From an uncultured Oscillospiraceae bacterium (GTDB lineage: Bacteria; Bacillota; Clostridia; Oscillospirales; Ruminococcaceae): a DNA stretch of 64,000 bases. The position numbers and the translations under genes were made by a program. Position 1 is the first letter of the stretch, and each line of letters opens with the position of its first letter. Below, one piece after another: positions 1-6,989 of this stretch. The notes beneath the pieces were generated by a model, which saw only the letters and a list, made by a program, of their open reading frames with translations, ran no database searches and had not been told where the DNA came from. The DNA is taken from positions 43,979 to 107,978 of the forward strand of contig CAKSEY010000010.1 in assembly GCA_934448295.1 (NCBI GenBank), written 5' to 3'.

Positions 1-591
1 GAAGAATCCGTTGTACGCGGAAAGCGGGCTGGGGTGCGCGCACTGGAGCACCAGGTGGTTCGGGTTTGTTATGAGCCTTGCCTTTGAGCGGGCGTTTCCG
101 CCCCACAGCAGGAAAACCATCGGCTTTTCGCGCTGATTCAGCAGCTCGATTATACGGTCGGTGAACTGCTCCCAGCCCATGCCCCTGTGGCTGTTCGCAA
201 GACCTTCCCGCACGGTGAGCACCGTGTTCAGCAGGAGCACCCCGCTGTCAGCCCAGGCGGTGAGCTCACCGTGGTTCGGCGGGTCTATGCCTAGGTCGCT
301 TTTCAGCTCCTTGAATATGTTCTGGAGGGAGGGCGGCGGGGGAGTGCCTTTCTTCACCGAGAAGCACATTCCGTGCGCCTGACCCGCCCCGTGGTAGGGA
401 TCCTGCCCGAGAATCACAGCCTTTACGTCGCTGTACGAAGTCCGGCGCAGGGCGTTGAAAATATCGTTCATGGGAGGGTATATCCTGCGCGTGGAATACT
501 CCTGCTTCAGGAATTCCCGCAGGCGCAGGTAGTAGTCCTTTTTTAACTCGTCCGCCAGGAGCGCGTCCCATTCGTTGCCTATGTGCATCAT
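1..591 (-). CDS. ung: Uracil-DNA glycosylase (family 1), 3' end cut off by window edge
   Basis: Removes uracil from DNA to start base excision repair. The 197 visible codons carry the water-activating motif GQDPYH at residues 62-67 (catalytic Asp64) and the HPSPLS DNA-intercalation loop beginning at His186. These match the positions of Asp64 and His187 in the E. coli enzyme. The family is about 225 residues, so some 25-30 C-terminal residues lie outside the window. Two adjacent ATGs (591 and 588) could start it; a purine-rich site (AGAGGAAAAAG) lies just upstream inside the previous gene. Only three bases separate it from the flavin reductase stop, so the two genes are co-transcribed and probably translationally coupled. 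Confidence 0.95.
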   Translation of the reverse strand, partial: MMHIGNEWDALLADELKKDYYLRLREFLKQEYSTRRIYPPMNDIFNALRRTSYSDVKAVILGQDPYHGAGQAHGMCFSVKKGTPPPPSLQNIFKELKSDLGIDPPNHGELTAWADSGVLLLNTVLTVREGLANSHRGMGWEQFTDRIIELLNQREKPMVFLLWGGNARSKARLITNPNHLVLQCAHPSPLSAYNGFF

Positions 592-594
592 AGC

Positions 595-1197
595 TTACTT
601 TTTCCTCTTTGCGGGCTTTTTGCCGGACTGCTTGGCGCGCTTGGGCTTCACGGAGAATCCGAAGGTGCCTATCTTCTTGCCCAGCGCGAAGTACGTCCCG
701 TGGGCGTAGGTCATGAGTCCCGCCTTTTCTATGTGGAGCTTTCCCTTTTCGTCGATGAGGTTCTTGTCGATGTTGACGGAGGTTATCTGGGCGATGAACA
801 TATCGTGCGAACCCTGGGGGAGCACCTCTGTCACCTTGCACTCGATGGAGATGGGAGCCTGCGCTATCTGCGGCGCGGAAACGGTGTTGCTCTCCATGGG
901 TACGAGCTTCATTTTCGCGAGCTTATCCTCGTTCTTTCCGGATTTTATGCCGCAGTAGTCGAGGGAGCGCACCATGGTTGACGGCATCATGTTGATGACG
1001 AATTCGCCGCTTTCCTTGATGATATTATAGGAGTTCCTTTCCGGTCTTACGGAGATGTAGGTCTTGGCGGGGTCGGAGCAGATTATGCCGGTCCACGCGA
1101 TGGTGAGGGCTGAGGGCTTCTCCATGGTTCCGCAGGACACGAGGACTGCCGGAACCGGCGCGAGAAGCGTTCCGGGCTTCCACTGTACTTTTTCCAT
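595..1197 (-). CDS. Flavin reductase family protein (FMN-binding split barrel)
   Basis: A 200-residue protein of the flavin reductase-like/flavoredoxin family, which binds FMN in a split beta-barrel and moves electrons using NAD(P)H or ferredoxin-type partners. The typical N-terminal pattern is present: PVLVSCGT-like strand, then ALTIAWTGIICSDP, then SVRPERNSYNIIKESGEFVIN. The last 20 residues are very rich in Lys and Arg, a basic tail whose role is unknown. It is first in a two-gene unit with ung and is read from a near-consensus promoter at 1236-1264. The ribosome site GAAAGG precedes the ATG. The physiological substrate cannot be told from sequence. Confidence 0.85.
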   Translation of the reverse strand: MEKVQWKPGTLLAPVPAVLVSCGTMEKPSALTIAWTGIICSDPAKTYISVRPERNSYNIIKESGEFVINMMPSTMVRSLDYCGIKSGKNEDKLAKMKLVPMESNTVSAPQIAQAPISIECKVTEVLPQGSHDMFIAQITSVNIDKNLIDEKGKLHIEKAGLMTYAHGTYFALGKKIGTFGFSVKPKRAKQSGKKPAKRKK

Positions 1198-1235
1198 AGC
1201 TGTTTTCCTTTCTTGCTTATAGATTTACATAAGGT

Positions 1236-1264
1236 ATTATACCACATAATCCCGGATAATTCAA
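1236..1264 (-). promoter_or_regulatory. Sigma-A promoter for the flavin reductase-ung unit
   Basis: On the minus strand TTGAAT (1259-1264) and TATAAT (1236-1241) are separated by 17 bp. The leader to the ATG at 1197 is about 30 nt. Confidence 0.8.
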
Positions 1265-1310
1265 CAGGAATTTGTAATAGGATCGCATTATCGTTCCGGA
1301 ATAAAAGCCC

Positions 1311-1340
1311 TTGACAACCGCGCTGTAAAAGTGGTATAAT
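1311..1340 (+). promoter_or_regulatory. Sigma-A promoter for the membrane protein/C39-like pair
   Basis: TTGACA (1311-1316) and TATAAT (1335-1340) with an 18-bp spacer, about 40 bp before the ATG at 1380. It diverges from the flavin reductase promoter. Confidence 0.8.
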
Positions 1341-1379
1341 CAAGTTACATAAAACTAACCAGAACAGAGGAGACGCAAA

Positions 1380-2075
1380 ATGACTGACAGAAAAAGGGTA
1401 CTTATTATTTCATTCATCTTCGGAATGTTGGGCTGTATCTGCTTCGGCTCGGGCGACTGGCTGATGGTGTACGGCGAAACCGCGTACAGCGGCAGCCTGT
1501 ACTGGCTGACCGACGGCGTTGCCGCGATCGCGCCGTGGAGAAATTCCCTTGCAATGCTGCTGGCTTTCCCGGGGATAATTTTTTATGGGATAGGGCTGTT
1601 TGCGGCGGGGAAATTCATCACCGACCCCAGGTGCGCCAGGATCTACAGAACGCTCAACATATACGGGCTTACTCCGTGGCTTTGCCTGCACATTTTCTAT
1701 GTGATGATCCTTTATCTTTATTCGTGGATGATGAACAACGGGTACGCCGAAGCTGCGCTGCCCGCCTGCGAGGCGCTTTTCTCGCATTTGTCCTGGATAG
1801 TGACGCTGAGCGAGGTTTTCATGCTGCCGCCGTTCATCTACTGGTTCATTATTCAGATACGGGGAAAAACGGAGTTCCCGAAGGCGATGGCTTTCACGAA
1901 TGTCCTCGTGATTTACGGCGTGCTGTTCGTAGTCAGCCGTATCATGCCCGACTGCCCGTTTAGAATCGGCTTCAGAAACGGACTTATGAGCGAAAGCATG
2001 ATAATCTGGTTTGCGGTCATGCTGATATTCTCCGTAAAGCACGGCGGTGAAAGTCATGCCCGGCAGGGTCAGTGA
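1380..2075 (+). CDS. Multi-spanning membrane protein of unknown function
   Basis: 231 residues with about six or seven hydrophobic helices spread over the whole length (near residues 7-25, 50-75, 95-115, 130-155, 170-190 and 205-220). The family is not securely recognised; it resembles uncharacterised DUF-type membrane proteins of gut Clostridia. A strong ribosome site (AGAGGAG) lies seven bases before the ATG. The last four bases (GTGA) overlap the GTG start of the next gene, so the pair is very probably translated together. No signal peptide, metal-binding motif or transporter signature is visible. The C-terminus is short, polar and cytoplasmic. Confidence 0.75.
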   Translation: MTDRKRVLIISFIFGMLGCICFGSGDWLMVYGETAYSGSLYWLTDGVAAIAPWRNSLAMLLAFPGIIFYGIGLFAAGKFITDPRCARIYRTLNIYGLTPWLCLHIFYVMILYLYSWMMNNGYAEAALPACEALFSHLSWIVTLSEVFMLPPFIYWFIIQIRGKTEFPKAMAFTNVLVIYGVLFVVSRIMPDCPFRIGFRNGLMSESMIIWFAVMLIFSVKHGGESHARQGQ

Positions 2076-2452
2076 AAGGAATCGGGCTGAAATTGAACAT
2101 CAAATATATCCACGAACCCACCGACCTGCAATGCGGTCAGGCTGTACTGGCAATGCTGCTGGGAACCTCTCCGGAATACGTCTGCGAGTACCTCGGTAAC
2201 GACCGTGAGACAGACCTGCGCGAAATGAAACGCTTCCTTTCGGAGCACGGCGTAAAATTCTCGCCGGAGCGCAGGCAGGCGCATACCGCTTCCGACCTCC
2301 CCGCATGTGCGCTGCTCAGCCTGGAGACCCCGCGCTGCTGGCACTGGTCGCTGTATGTGAACGGGATTTTTTACGACCCGGAACACGGCGTGCTCAGCGA
2401 TTTTCCACAGTCGGAACGGAGATTTTACTGGGAGATATTTACTGACAAATAA
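2072..2452 (+). CDS. Small C39-like (papain-fold) cysteine peptidase domain protein
   Basis: 126 residues. The segment DLQCGQAVLAMLLG (Gln20, Cys21) is the Q-x-x-x-C-G type active-site helix of peptidase C39 and BtrH-like proteins. WHWSLYVNGIFYDPEHG supplies the expected His91 and Asp102. In the family the fold either cleaves double-glycine leaders or acts as an acyltransferase or peptidase. No ABC transporter or leader-peptide gene lies next to it, so the target is unknown. The start is uncertain: GTG at 2072 overlaps the upstream stop (GTGA), but a TTG at 2093, preceded by AAAGGA, would give a shorter N-terminus. Translation is coupled to the upstream membrane protein. Confidence 0.65.
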   Translation: MKGIGLKLNIKYIHEPTDLQCGQAVLAMLLGTSPEYVCEYLGNDRETDLREMKRFLSEHGVKFSPERRQAHTASDLPACALLSLETPRCWHWSLYVNGIFYDPEHGVLSDFPQSERRFYWEIFTDK

Positions 2453-2473
2453 ACATTGAAGTGCTGCCTGTTG

Positions 2474-2514
2474 AAAAAGCCATCTTTCACTTGTAAATGA
2501 AAGATGGCTTTTTT
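2474..2514. terminator. Bidirectional intrinsic terminator between convergent genes
   Basis: A 16-bp stem (2474-2489 with 2498-2513) with an 8-nt loop, A-run on the left and T-run on the right. It can stop both the C39-like gene and the convergent LacI-family gene. Confidence 0.9.
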
Positions 2515-2525
2515 AACAAGCTGTT

Positions 2526-3548
2526 TTATGCGTTGAGATTCTTTACGCTCTCGCGGCGGACGAGCTTTCCGGTCACAAGGGTTCTTCCGCGGCGGTAGTT
2601 CACGTCGCGTATCTTGTGGAGGATTATCTCGACAGCCTCGGCGCTCATGACGTGGCTGTTTACGTCGATGGTTGTGAGCCTCGGGGTGCATATGGTGGAA
2701 TAGATGTGGTTGTCATAGCCCACCACCGAGATATCGTCCGGAATGGAGTATCCCGCCGCCTTCAGCTGATTTACCAGCTTATACGCGGTTTCGTCGCAGT
2801 TGCAGACGAACGCCGTGGGCATTTCAGCGGGAAGTTTGAACTCCGGGAAAATATCGCTCTCGTTGGAGCGGTCGCCTATGACCCAGTCCTGCCGGAGCGG
2901 GATACGGTTCTCCAGAAGAGCCTTGTAGTAGCCGAGATATCTGTCCTGAATACTGCTGGTGGAGCTTATGCTGCCAAGGAATCCAATACGGCGGTGTCCG
3001 TTTTCGATAAGGTGGCTGGTGAGCATATACGCCCCGTAAAAGCTGTCGGAGAGCACTGCGTCAGCGTCCTCGCGGCTGCCGTAGAAATCCAGGAAAACAG
3101 TGGGCAGGTCGTGGCTCATCAGGCTGTCGATATAGCTTTCCGAGAGCTGCCCCAGCACGATAAGTCCGTCGACCTTGTGGTCAAGCACGGAGTTCGGCAC
3201 CTCCTCGGGAGCGCCGTTTACCTCCTTGTCGCTGACTACCTCCAGCATGCCGTAGTAATTCTGCTTCTGGAGCAGCTCCACGATATAGCGGTAAACTATC
3301 CAGTAAAAGGAGCTTGCGTCGCTGATAAAGTGCTTCGCCACGATTATGCCTATGTTATAGGTCAGCCCGTCCTTCGCCCCGTGGGAGCCCGCATGGACGC
3401 GGTAGCCCATTTCCGTTGCCTTGCGCTTTATCCGGTCGCGCAGCTCCGCGCTGACTCCGTCACGGTCGCCGAGCGCCTTGGAAACGGTAACGGTGCTGAC
3501 GTTCATTTCCTTGGCAATATCGCTCATGGTCACAGCTTTTTTTGTCAT
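2526..3548 (-). CDS. LacI-family transcriptional regulator
   Basis: 340 residues, the standard LacI/GalR length. The N-terminal helix-turn-helix and hinge are clear (TMSDIAKEMNVSTVTVSKALGDRDGVS, residues 8 to 34), followed by a periplasmic-binding-protein-like sugar domain with the usual DGLIVLGQLSESYIDSL and ENGHRRIGFLG signatures. It should repress sugar genes until an effector binds. It stands alone with its own promoter (3595-3623). Three glycosidase loci in this window carry a CG-centred TGTAAACG operator of the LacI type (6939, 22681 and 24497), making it a candidate regulator of them; that link is inference. The ribosome site is AAAGGA before the ATG. Confidence 0.92.
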   Translation of the reverse strand: MTKKAVTMSDIAKEMNVSTVTVSKALGDRDGVSAELRDRIKRKATEMGYRVHAGSHGAKDGLTYNIGIIVAKHFISDASSFYWIVYRYIVELLQKQNYYGMLEVVSDKEVNGAPEEVPNSVLDHKVDGLIVLGQLSESYIDSLMSHDLPTVFLDFYGSREDADAVLSDSFYGAYMLTSHLIENGHRRIGFLGSISSTSSIQDRYLGYYKALLENRIPLRQDWVIGDRSNESDIFPEFKLPAEMPTAFVCNCDETAYKLVNQLKAAGYSIPDDISVVGYDNHIYSTICTPRLTTIDVNSHVMSAEAVEIILHKIRDVNYRRGRTLVTGKLVRRESVKNLNA

Positions 3549-3594
3549 ATTTTTATCCTTTCAGAGTGGAAAACATATTTTAATCCATACTTAT

Positions 3595-3623
3595 ATTTTA
3601 AGTAATTTTGATCATTTTGTAAA
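3595..3623 (-). promoter_or_regulatory. Sigma-A promoter for the LacI-family gene
   Basis: On the minus strand TTTACA (3618-3623) and TAAAAT (3595-3600) with a 17-bp spacer. The AT-rich leader is about 45 nt. Confidence 0.6.
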
Positions 3624-3666
3624 TTAGCTGAATAAACAAAATTTAGCCGTTTTATTTGTGCAAAAT

Positions 3667-3694
3667 GTCCCGCCGGGTTTTCCTCCGGCGGGAC
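3667..3694 (-). terminator. GC-rich hairpin with T-run on the minus strand
   Basis: Perfect 10-bp stem GTCCCGCCGG/CCGGCGGGAC with an 8-nt loop. Read on the minus strand it is followed by ATTTTG. There is no obvious upstream minus-strand gene, so it may insulate the LacI promoter from transcription coming out of the repeat element next to it. Confidence 0.5.
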
Positions 3695-3732
3695 TTGCTG
3701 TATATATCAAGGCTTGGACGGCTTATGCCATA

Positions 3733-3905
3733 GGGCAACACCGCACAATTACCGGCTAATGCCTTTGCCTCACGCTTGCTTGCATCTTTTCCGCCATATT
3801 GCACAATTCGTCCTTGCAAGGCGACAGCCTTGCGGCGTCCTCATTGTACAATCTGACGAAAAATCTGCGGCGCAATCGCGCGACAATAATTATGCGGTGT
3901 TGCCC
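3733..3905. repeat. Foldback (MITE-like) intergenic element with 17-bp terminal inverted repeats
   Basis: The element begins GGGCAACACCGCACAAT (3733-3749) and ends with its inverted copy, one mismatch (3889-3905). Inner arms also pair (ATTGCACAAT with ATTGTACAAT; GCAAGGC with GCCTTGC around a GACA centre near 3818), so the whole 173 bp could form one long imperfect hairpin. It lies in the 556-bp gene-free gap 3549-4104 and encodes nothing convincing. The rest of that gap holds the LacI promoter, a GC hairpin and a phased repeat. Confidence 0.7.
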
Positions 3906-3990
3906 AAGAAACATCAGCCGCTGCCGCTCGTTCCTTTTCTGTAACCCAGTATAGCACAAGCGGCGGTTTAAGTCAACAATTATGACATAA

Positions 3991-4018
3991 CTGTAATTAT
4001 ATTGTAACCCTGCCGTAA
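3991..4018 (+). promoter_or_regulatory. 11-bp-phased NNGTAA direct repeats (possible response-regulator box)
   Basis: CTGTAA (3991), TTGTAA (4002) and CCGTAA (4013) are spaced exactly 11 bp apart upstream of the spoVM unit. An identical phasing occurs upstream of the NlpC/P60 gene at 18675-18702. OmpR/PhoB-family regulators bind such helically phased hexamers. The assignment is inference. Confidence 0.35.
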
Positions 4019-4104
4019 CTATTCCGGGAAAATTGAAATAGATCTGTAACCTTATTCCGCTGTCGGGAATATATTAGGTCAGGAAAAAGATCGGGGGTGG
4101 CAGC

Positions 4105-4272
4105 GTGAGAAAGAACAGAAGGCGCCGGAAAAACTGCGGCTTCGGCATAGTGCTGGCGGTCGCGGCATTTCTCGGCGCGTTGATGTGCATTTCCTTCTTC
4201 TCGCTGAAGGTGCTGCTTTTCGTGGTGGCATTCCTGCTGATCGTGATAGGAATCTTCCTGCTGAAGCTGTGA
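4105..4272 (+). CDS. 55-residue small membrane protein upstream of spoVM
   Basis: Reads GTG to TGA in 56 codons, with a GGGGGTGG ribosome site seven bases before the GTG. The N-terminus is very basic (RKNRRRRKN), followed by two hydrophobic helices (about residues 13-29 and 33-53) that end in LLKL. It is not a family I can name. Only 12 bases separate its stop from spoVM, and that gap contains spoVM's ribosome site, so the two are one transcript. A role in the forespore or mother-cell membrane during sporulation is a guess from this neighbourhood. A minus-strand ORF over the same bases looks like a shadow. Confidence 0.65.
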   Translation: MRKNRRRRKNCGFGIVLAVAAFLGALMCISFFSLKVLLFVVAFLLIVIGIFLLKL

Positions 4273-4284
4273 AAGGAGCTACAT

Positions 4285-4371
4285 ATGAAGATCGTTGTGC
4301 TTAAAAGCCCGAAGCTGTTCGCCGGAATACTCAGAGCCATGTTCGGGATAAAGAAAATGCCGGCGGAGTAA
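4285..4371 (+). CDS. spoVM: SpoVM-like spore morphogenetic peptide (28 residues)
   Basis: SpoVM is an amphipathic-helix peptide that recognises the convex forespore membrane and anchors SpoIVA to start coat assembly. The B. subtilis peptide is 26 residues. Here M-K at 1-2, Lys7, Pro9-Lys10, Gly14-Ile15, Arg17-Ala18-Met19 and Gly21 all align with it; Pro9 is the residue known to be needed for curvature sensing. A strong AAAGGAG site lies before the ATG. The C-terminal tail (KKMPAE) is slightly longer than in Bacillus. In the family, expression is mother-cell specific; I could not pick out a convincing SigE promoter. Confidence 0.88.
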   Translation: MKIVVLKSPKLFAGILRAMFGIKKMPAE

Positions 4372-4393
4372 AACGGCGCCGGGCTTTGATATT

Positions 4394-4417
4394 CGCTCCG
4401 GGAGCGCTCCCGGAGCG
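4394..4417. repeat. Perfect 24-bp palindrome
   Basis: CGCTCCGGGAGC is followed directly by its inverted copy with no spacer. It lies 23 bp after the spoVM stop. It could be the stem of a transcript-end hairpin or a dyad protein-binding site; no T-run follows it. Confidence 0.6.
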
Positions 4418-4447
4418 GGTATTTCACACCTTTCTCGCCAGTCTGAG

Positions 4448-4475
4448 CGGCACTGTCAAAGGCGGTGCCGTTTTT
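4448..4475 (+). terminator. Intrinsic terminator of the spoVM unit
   Basis: CGGCAC (4448-4453) pairs with GTGCCG (4465-4470), followed by five T. It is oriented to stop plus-strand transcripts and faces the end of the minus-strand permease gene. Confidence 0.7.
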
Positions 4476-4498
4476 CCTTTATAAAGTAATTACCTTCA

Positions 4499-5662
4499 TT
4501 ACATTCCCCGCCCCCAAAGCGCGTTTATTCCAGCCTGAGCCGCAAACAGCACCGCAAGCGCCGCGAAATTATATACGGTGAATTCCGCGAAATATCGCCC
4601 CTTTTTCGCCCCGGGAAACGCGCAGTAGAGCTTGAACGAGATAAGGCTCGCAAGCGAGGCTATCAGCGTCCCGAGCCCGCCCAGGTCAACGCCCAGCAGA
4701 AGCTGCTCCGCGTTATCCGTGAAGCCGGAAAGCATCACCGCGCACGGAACGTTGCTTATCACCTGCGAGATGAGCACCCCGGCGGGCATTTCGCGCCCCG
4801 CGACCGCTCCGCTGATAAGCTCCTGCACGGCGGGTATCGCCGAGATATTCCCGACAAAAACAAAGAAGCACACAAAAGTCGCCAGCAGCGCGTAGTCCAC
4901 GCATTTCAGCACCCGGAGATCCGCGATAACGGAGCCGGCAAGCACCGCCGCAAGGCATATCCGCCAGTCCAGCAGCCGCAGCACGGTGCACAGGCAGACC
5001 GCCGCCAGAGCTATGTAGATCGCCGTCCGAAGCTTTCTCCTGCCGCCGGATCCGCCCTGACCGGGGCGCTTTTCCGCAGGCTCCAGCTCCGCCCGGGGAA
5101 TGAGCAGCGAGGAGGCCGCGATCATCACGAGGCTCAGCGCCGTCGGCGGGAGCATTACCCGGAAGAAATCCCCTATCGGCATATTGTAATGCGTGTAAAT
5201 AAACAGGTTCTGCGGATTCCCCACCGGGGTCGCCATAGAGCCGAGATTCGCCGCGGCGGTTTCCAGTACCACGGTGCGTATCATGACCTCCGGGTTTTCC
5301 CGGAACAGCGCTACCGTCAGCGGAACCAGCGTTATCAGCGAAACGTCGTTAGTCACCAGCATTGCCAGGAAAAAGCAAAGCAGCGACAGCGCCGCGCCAA
5401 GAGTCCTGGTGCTGCGGAATCTGGAGGTCAGCGCTCCCGCCAGCCCGGAAAACGCGCCTATGCTGTCGAAGCCCTTCACCACCGCCATCAGGCAGAAAAG
5501 AAGCCCCAGCGTCGACCAGTCTACATAGCTGAGATATCCCTCGTTCGGCGGGACGAATATCATGGAAACCAACGCCGCCGCCAGTGAAATGCACAGCACG
5601 GCTTCCTTTTTTACGAATCCCAGGACTGCCCTCATGCCCGGTTTTTCCGTACCTTTATCCAA
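4499..5662 (-). CDS. SLC13/ArsB-NhaD superfamily (CitMHS-like) ion permease
   Basis: 387 residues with about ten membrane helices. Two family-type segments are visible, NDVSLITLVPLTVAL and the GSMATPVGNPQNLFIY hairpin (residues about 142-157), the latter matching the TP-x-GNPQN motif of the ion-transporter superfamily. A second half-repeat contains VLISQVISNVPCAVMLSGF. The protein moves an anion (arsenite, citrate or dicarboxylate) or exchanges Na+/H+; the substrate is not decidable. A hydrophilic Gly/Arg/Lys linker near residue 205 divides the two halves. The start is TTG at 5662, overlapping the end of the cyclase gene by eight bases; an ATG at 5635 is an alternative. Both genes form one minus-strand unit. 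Confidence 0.85.
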   Translation of the reverse strand: MDKGTEKPGMRAVLGFVKKEAVLCISLAAALVSMIFVPPNEGYLSYVDWSTLGLLFCLMAVVKGFDSIGAFSGLAGALTSRFRSTRTLGAALSLLCFFLAMLVTNDVSLITLVPLTVALFRENPEVMIRTVVLETAAANLGSMATPVGNPQNLFIYTHYNMPIGDFFRVMLPPTALSLVMIAASSLLIPRAELEPAEKRPGQGGSGGRRKLRTAIYIALAAVCLCTVLRLLDWRICLAAVLAGSVIADLRVLKCVDYALLATFVCFFVFVGNISAIPAVQELISGAVAGREMPAGVLISQVISNVPCAVMLSGFTDNAEQLLLGVDLGGLGTLIASLASLISFKLYCAFPGAKKGRYFAEFTVYNFAALAVLFAAQAGINALWGRGM

Positions 5663-6764
5663 CTATTATCACGTTCTTTCCGCTTGCCTTTCCCTTGTAC
5701 AGGCGCTTGTCCACGGTGGAAAGCAGCTCGTCGAGGTCTTTGGAGCCGACCTCCGTGCTGGCGGTGAAGCCGAAGGTCATCGATACCTTTACCGGTCTGC
5801 CGTCGTGCTCTATGCCCAGGGAATTTATCTCGGACTTTATCCGGCTGACTATCTGGTAGCACTCGTCGTAGGAGCCGTCCATCAGTATCAGCATTTCCTC
5901 GCCGCCCCAGCGGCAGGCGGTATCGCACTGGCGGATATTCCGCTTTATTACGTCAGCCACTGAGCGCAGGACTACGTCGCCGCAGTCGTGGCCGAACGTG
6001 TCGTTCACCTTTTTGAAGTCGTCGATATCGCCCATTACAAGGCAGAACGGCTTTTCGCTCTTCACCAGGGAGTTCAGCGTTCCGTTCAGGCAGTAGCGGT
6101 TGTAAAGCCCGGTCAGGGCGTCGTGCGTGGCGGTGTAGTTGAGCTGCTCGTTGGTCTGGTTGAGCTGCTTTATCAGCGAATTTATCTCCAGGATAAACAG
6201 GCAGCTAAAGCCGAACAGCAGCACCAGGTTGAAGCCCACGTTTATCGCCCGCATGAAGTCGATCTCACCCGCTGAAAGCCGCCTGCGCACCGTGAAATAA
6301 ATCGGAGGCATAAAGTGAACGTAGAGCAGCGAAAAGGCGATAGTCACCACCGTGAACAGCGTGAAGCCGACGATCCCGCGCTTGAACACCTCGCTGGAGC
6401 AGGTCAGGAACAGGTAATACAGCGCGACCGGAATACACATCATCGCATACAGGAAGAAGCAGGTGTCCCCTCCCAGGAACAGCGTGCACAGCGCCGCGTG
6501 CACCGTGACCTCGGAATACATGGCGATTATCCAGTGTATCGCGTGCTTCTCGAACCCCGGCTTCTCGCACAGCGCCCACATCGCTATGTACAGCGAAATG
6601 CTGAAAACGTTGAATATCGCCATTGTGTACAGCCGTATCACCATGAATATTATAAGAAACGTAACGTGCATCAGCGCCCCGGAAAGCGCAGCCGCCTTGT
6701 ACTTGACGTGCTTCTTGATATTCACATCAAGAATATCTCTTCTGGAATTTAATTCGGTACTCAT
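5655..6764 (-). CDS. Membrane-bound diguanylate cyclase (GGDEF domain)
   Basis: 369 residues. Six hydrophobic helices occupy residues about 25-195 (an MHYT/7TM-like sensor of unknown ligand), a short linker leads to the GGDEF domain from about 205 to the end. The active-site loop is GGEE (287-290). The product-binding I-site R-x-x-D is present at 278-281, five residues before the loop, so the enzyme should be active and feedback-inhibited by c-di-GMP. Asp246 (GDIDDFKKVND) is the metal ligand region. It is first in a unit with the permease. A TATAAT box lies near 6790 on the minus strand, but no good -35 is seen. No PilZ or EAL partner lies in this window. Confidence 0.93.
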   Translation of the reverse strand: MSTELNSRRDILDVNIKKHVKYKAAALSGALMHVTFLIIFMVIRLYTMAIFNVFSISLYIAMWALCEKPGFEKHAIHWIIAMYSEVTVHAALCTLFLGGDTCFFLYAMMCIPVALYYLFLTCSSEVFKRGIVGFTLFTVVTIAFSLLYVHFMPPIYFTVRRRLSAGEIDFMRAINVGFNLVLLFGFSCLFILEINSLIKQLNQTNEQLNYTATHDALTGLYNRYCLNGTLNSLVKSEKPFCLVMGDIDDFKKVNDTFGHDCGDVVLRSVADVIKRNIRQCDTACRWGGEEMLILMDGSYDECYQIVSRIKSEINSLGIEHDGRPVKVSMTFGFTASTEVGSKDLDELLSTVDKRLYKGKASGKNVIIVG

Positions 6765-6895
6765 ATTCCCTGTTCCGCCTTTATATGTATTATATGTATT
6801 TTATCTATGTCTGTAATTTGTAAGTTATCAATATCTATTATAAAACTATTGAGAAGAAATTGCAACAAAAAAATAAAATTTTTTTAAATATCCCC

Positions 6896-6924
6896 TTGAA
6901 ATTTTATATTAAGTATGATAGAAT
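6896..6924 (+). promoter_or_regulatory. Sigma-A promoter of the GH31 gene
   Basis: TTGAAA (6896-6901) and TAGAAT (6919-6924), spacer 17 bp. The predicted start site is near 6931, just before the operator at 6939. Confidence 0.8.
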
Positions 6925-6938
6925 AAGAATATCGGGTG

Positions 6939-6952
6939 TGTAAACGATTACC
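6939..6952 (+). promoter_or_regulatory. CG-centred LacI/CcpA-type operator
   Basis: TGTAAACGATTACC differs from the cre consensus only in its last base. It lies about ten bases after the likely transcription start, a position that blocks elongation when occupied. It shares TGTAAACG with the sites at 22681 and 24497. Confidence 0.6.
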
Positions 6953-6989
6953 GCCCATCACGGAGAATTCATTAACGGAGGATACACCA

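Noticed and set aside
3714..3959. Two short ORFs over the foldback element
   Set aside because: They are by-products of the inverted repeat; no ribosome site and no protein family.
4020..4100. SigE-type promoter for the spoVM unit
   Set aside because: A TATATT-like box exists, but no -35/-10 pair matching SigE or SigK could be fixed with confidence.
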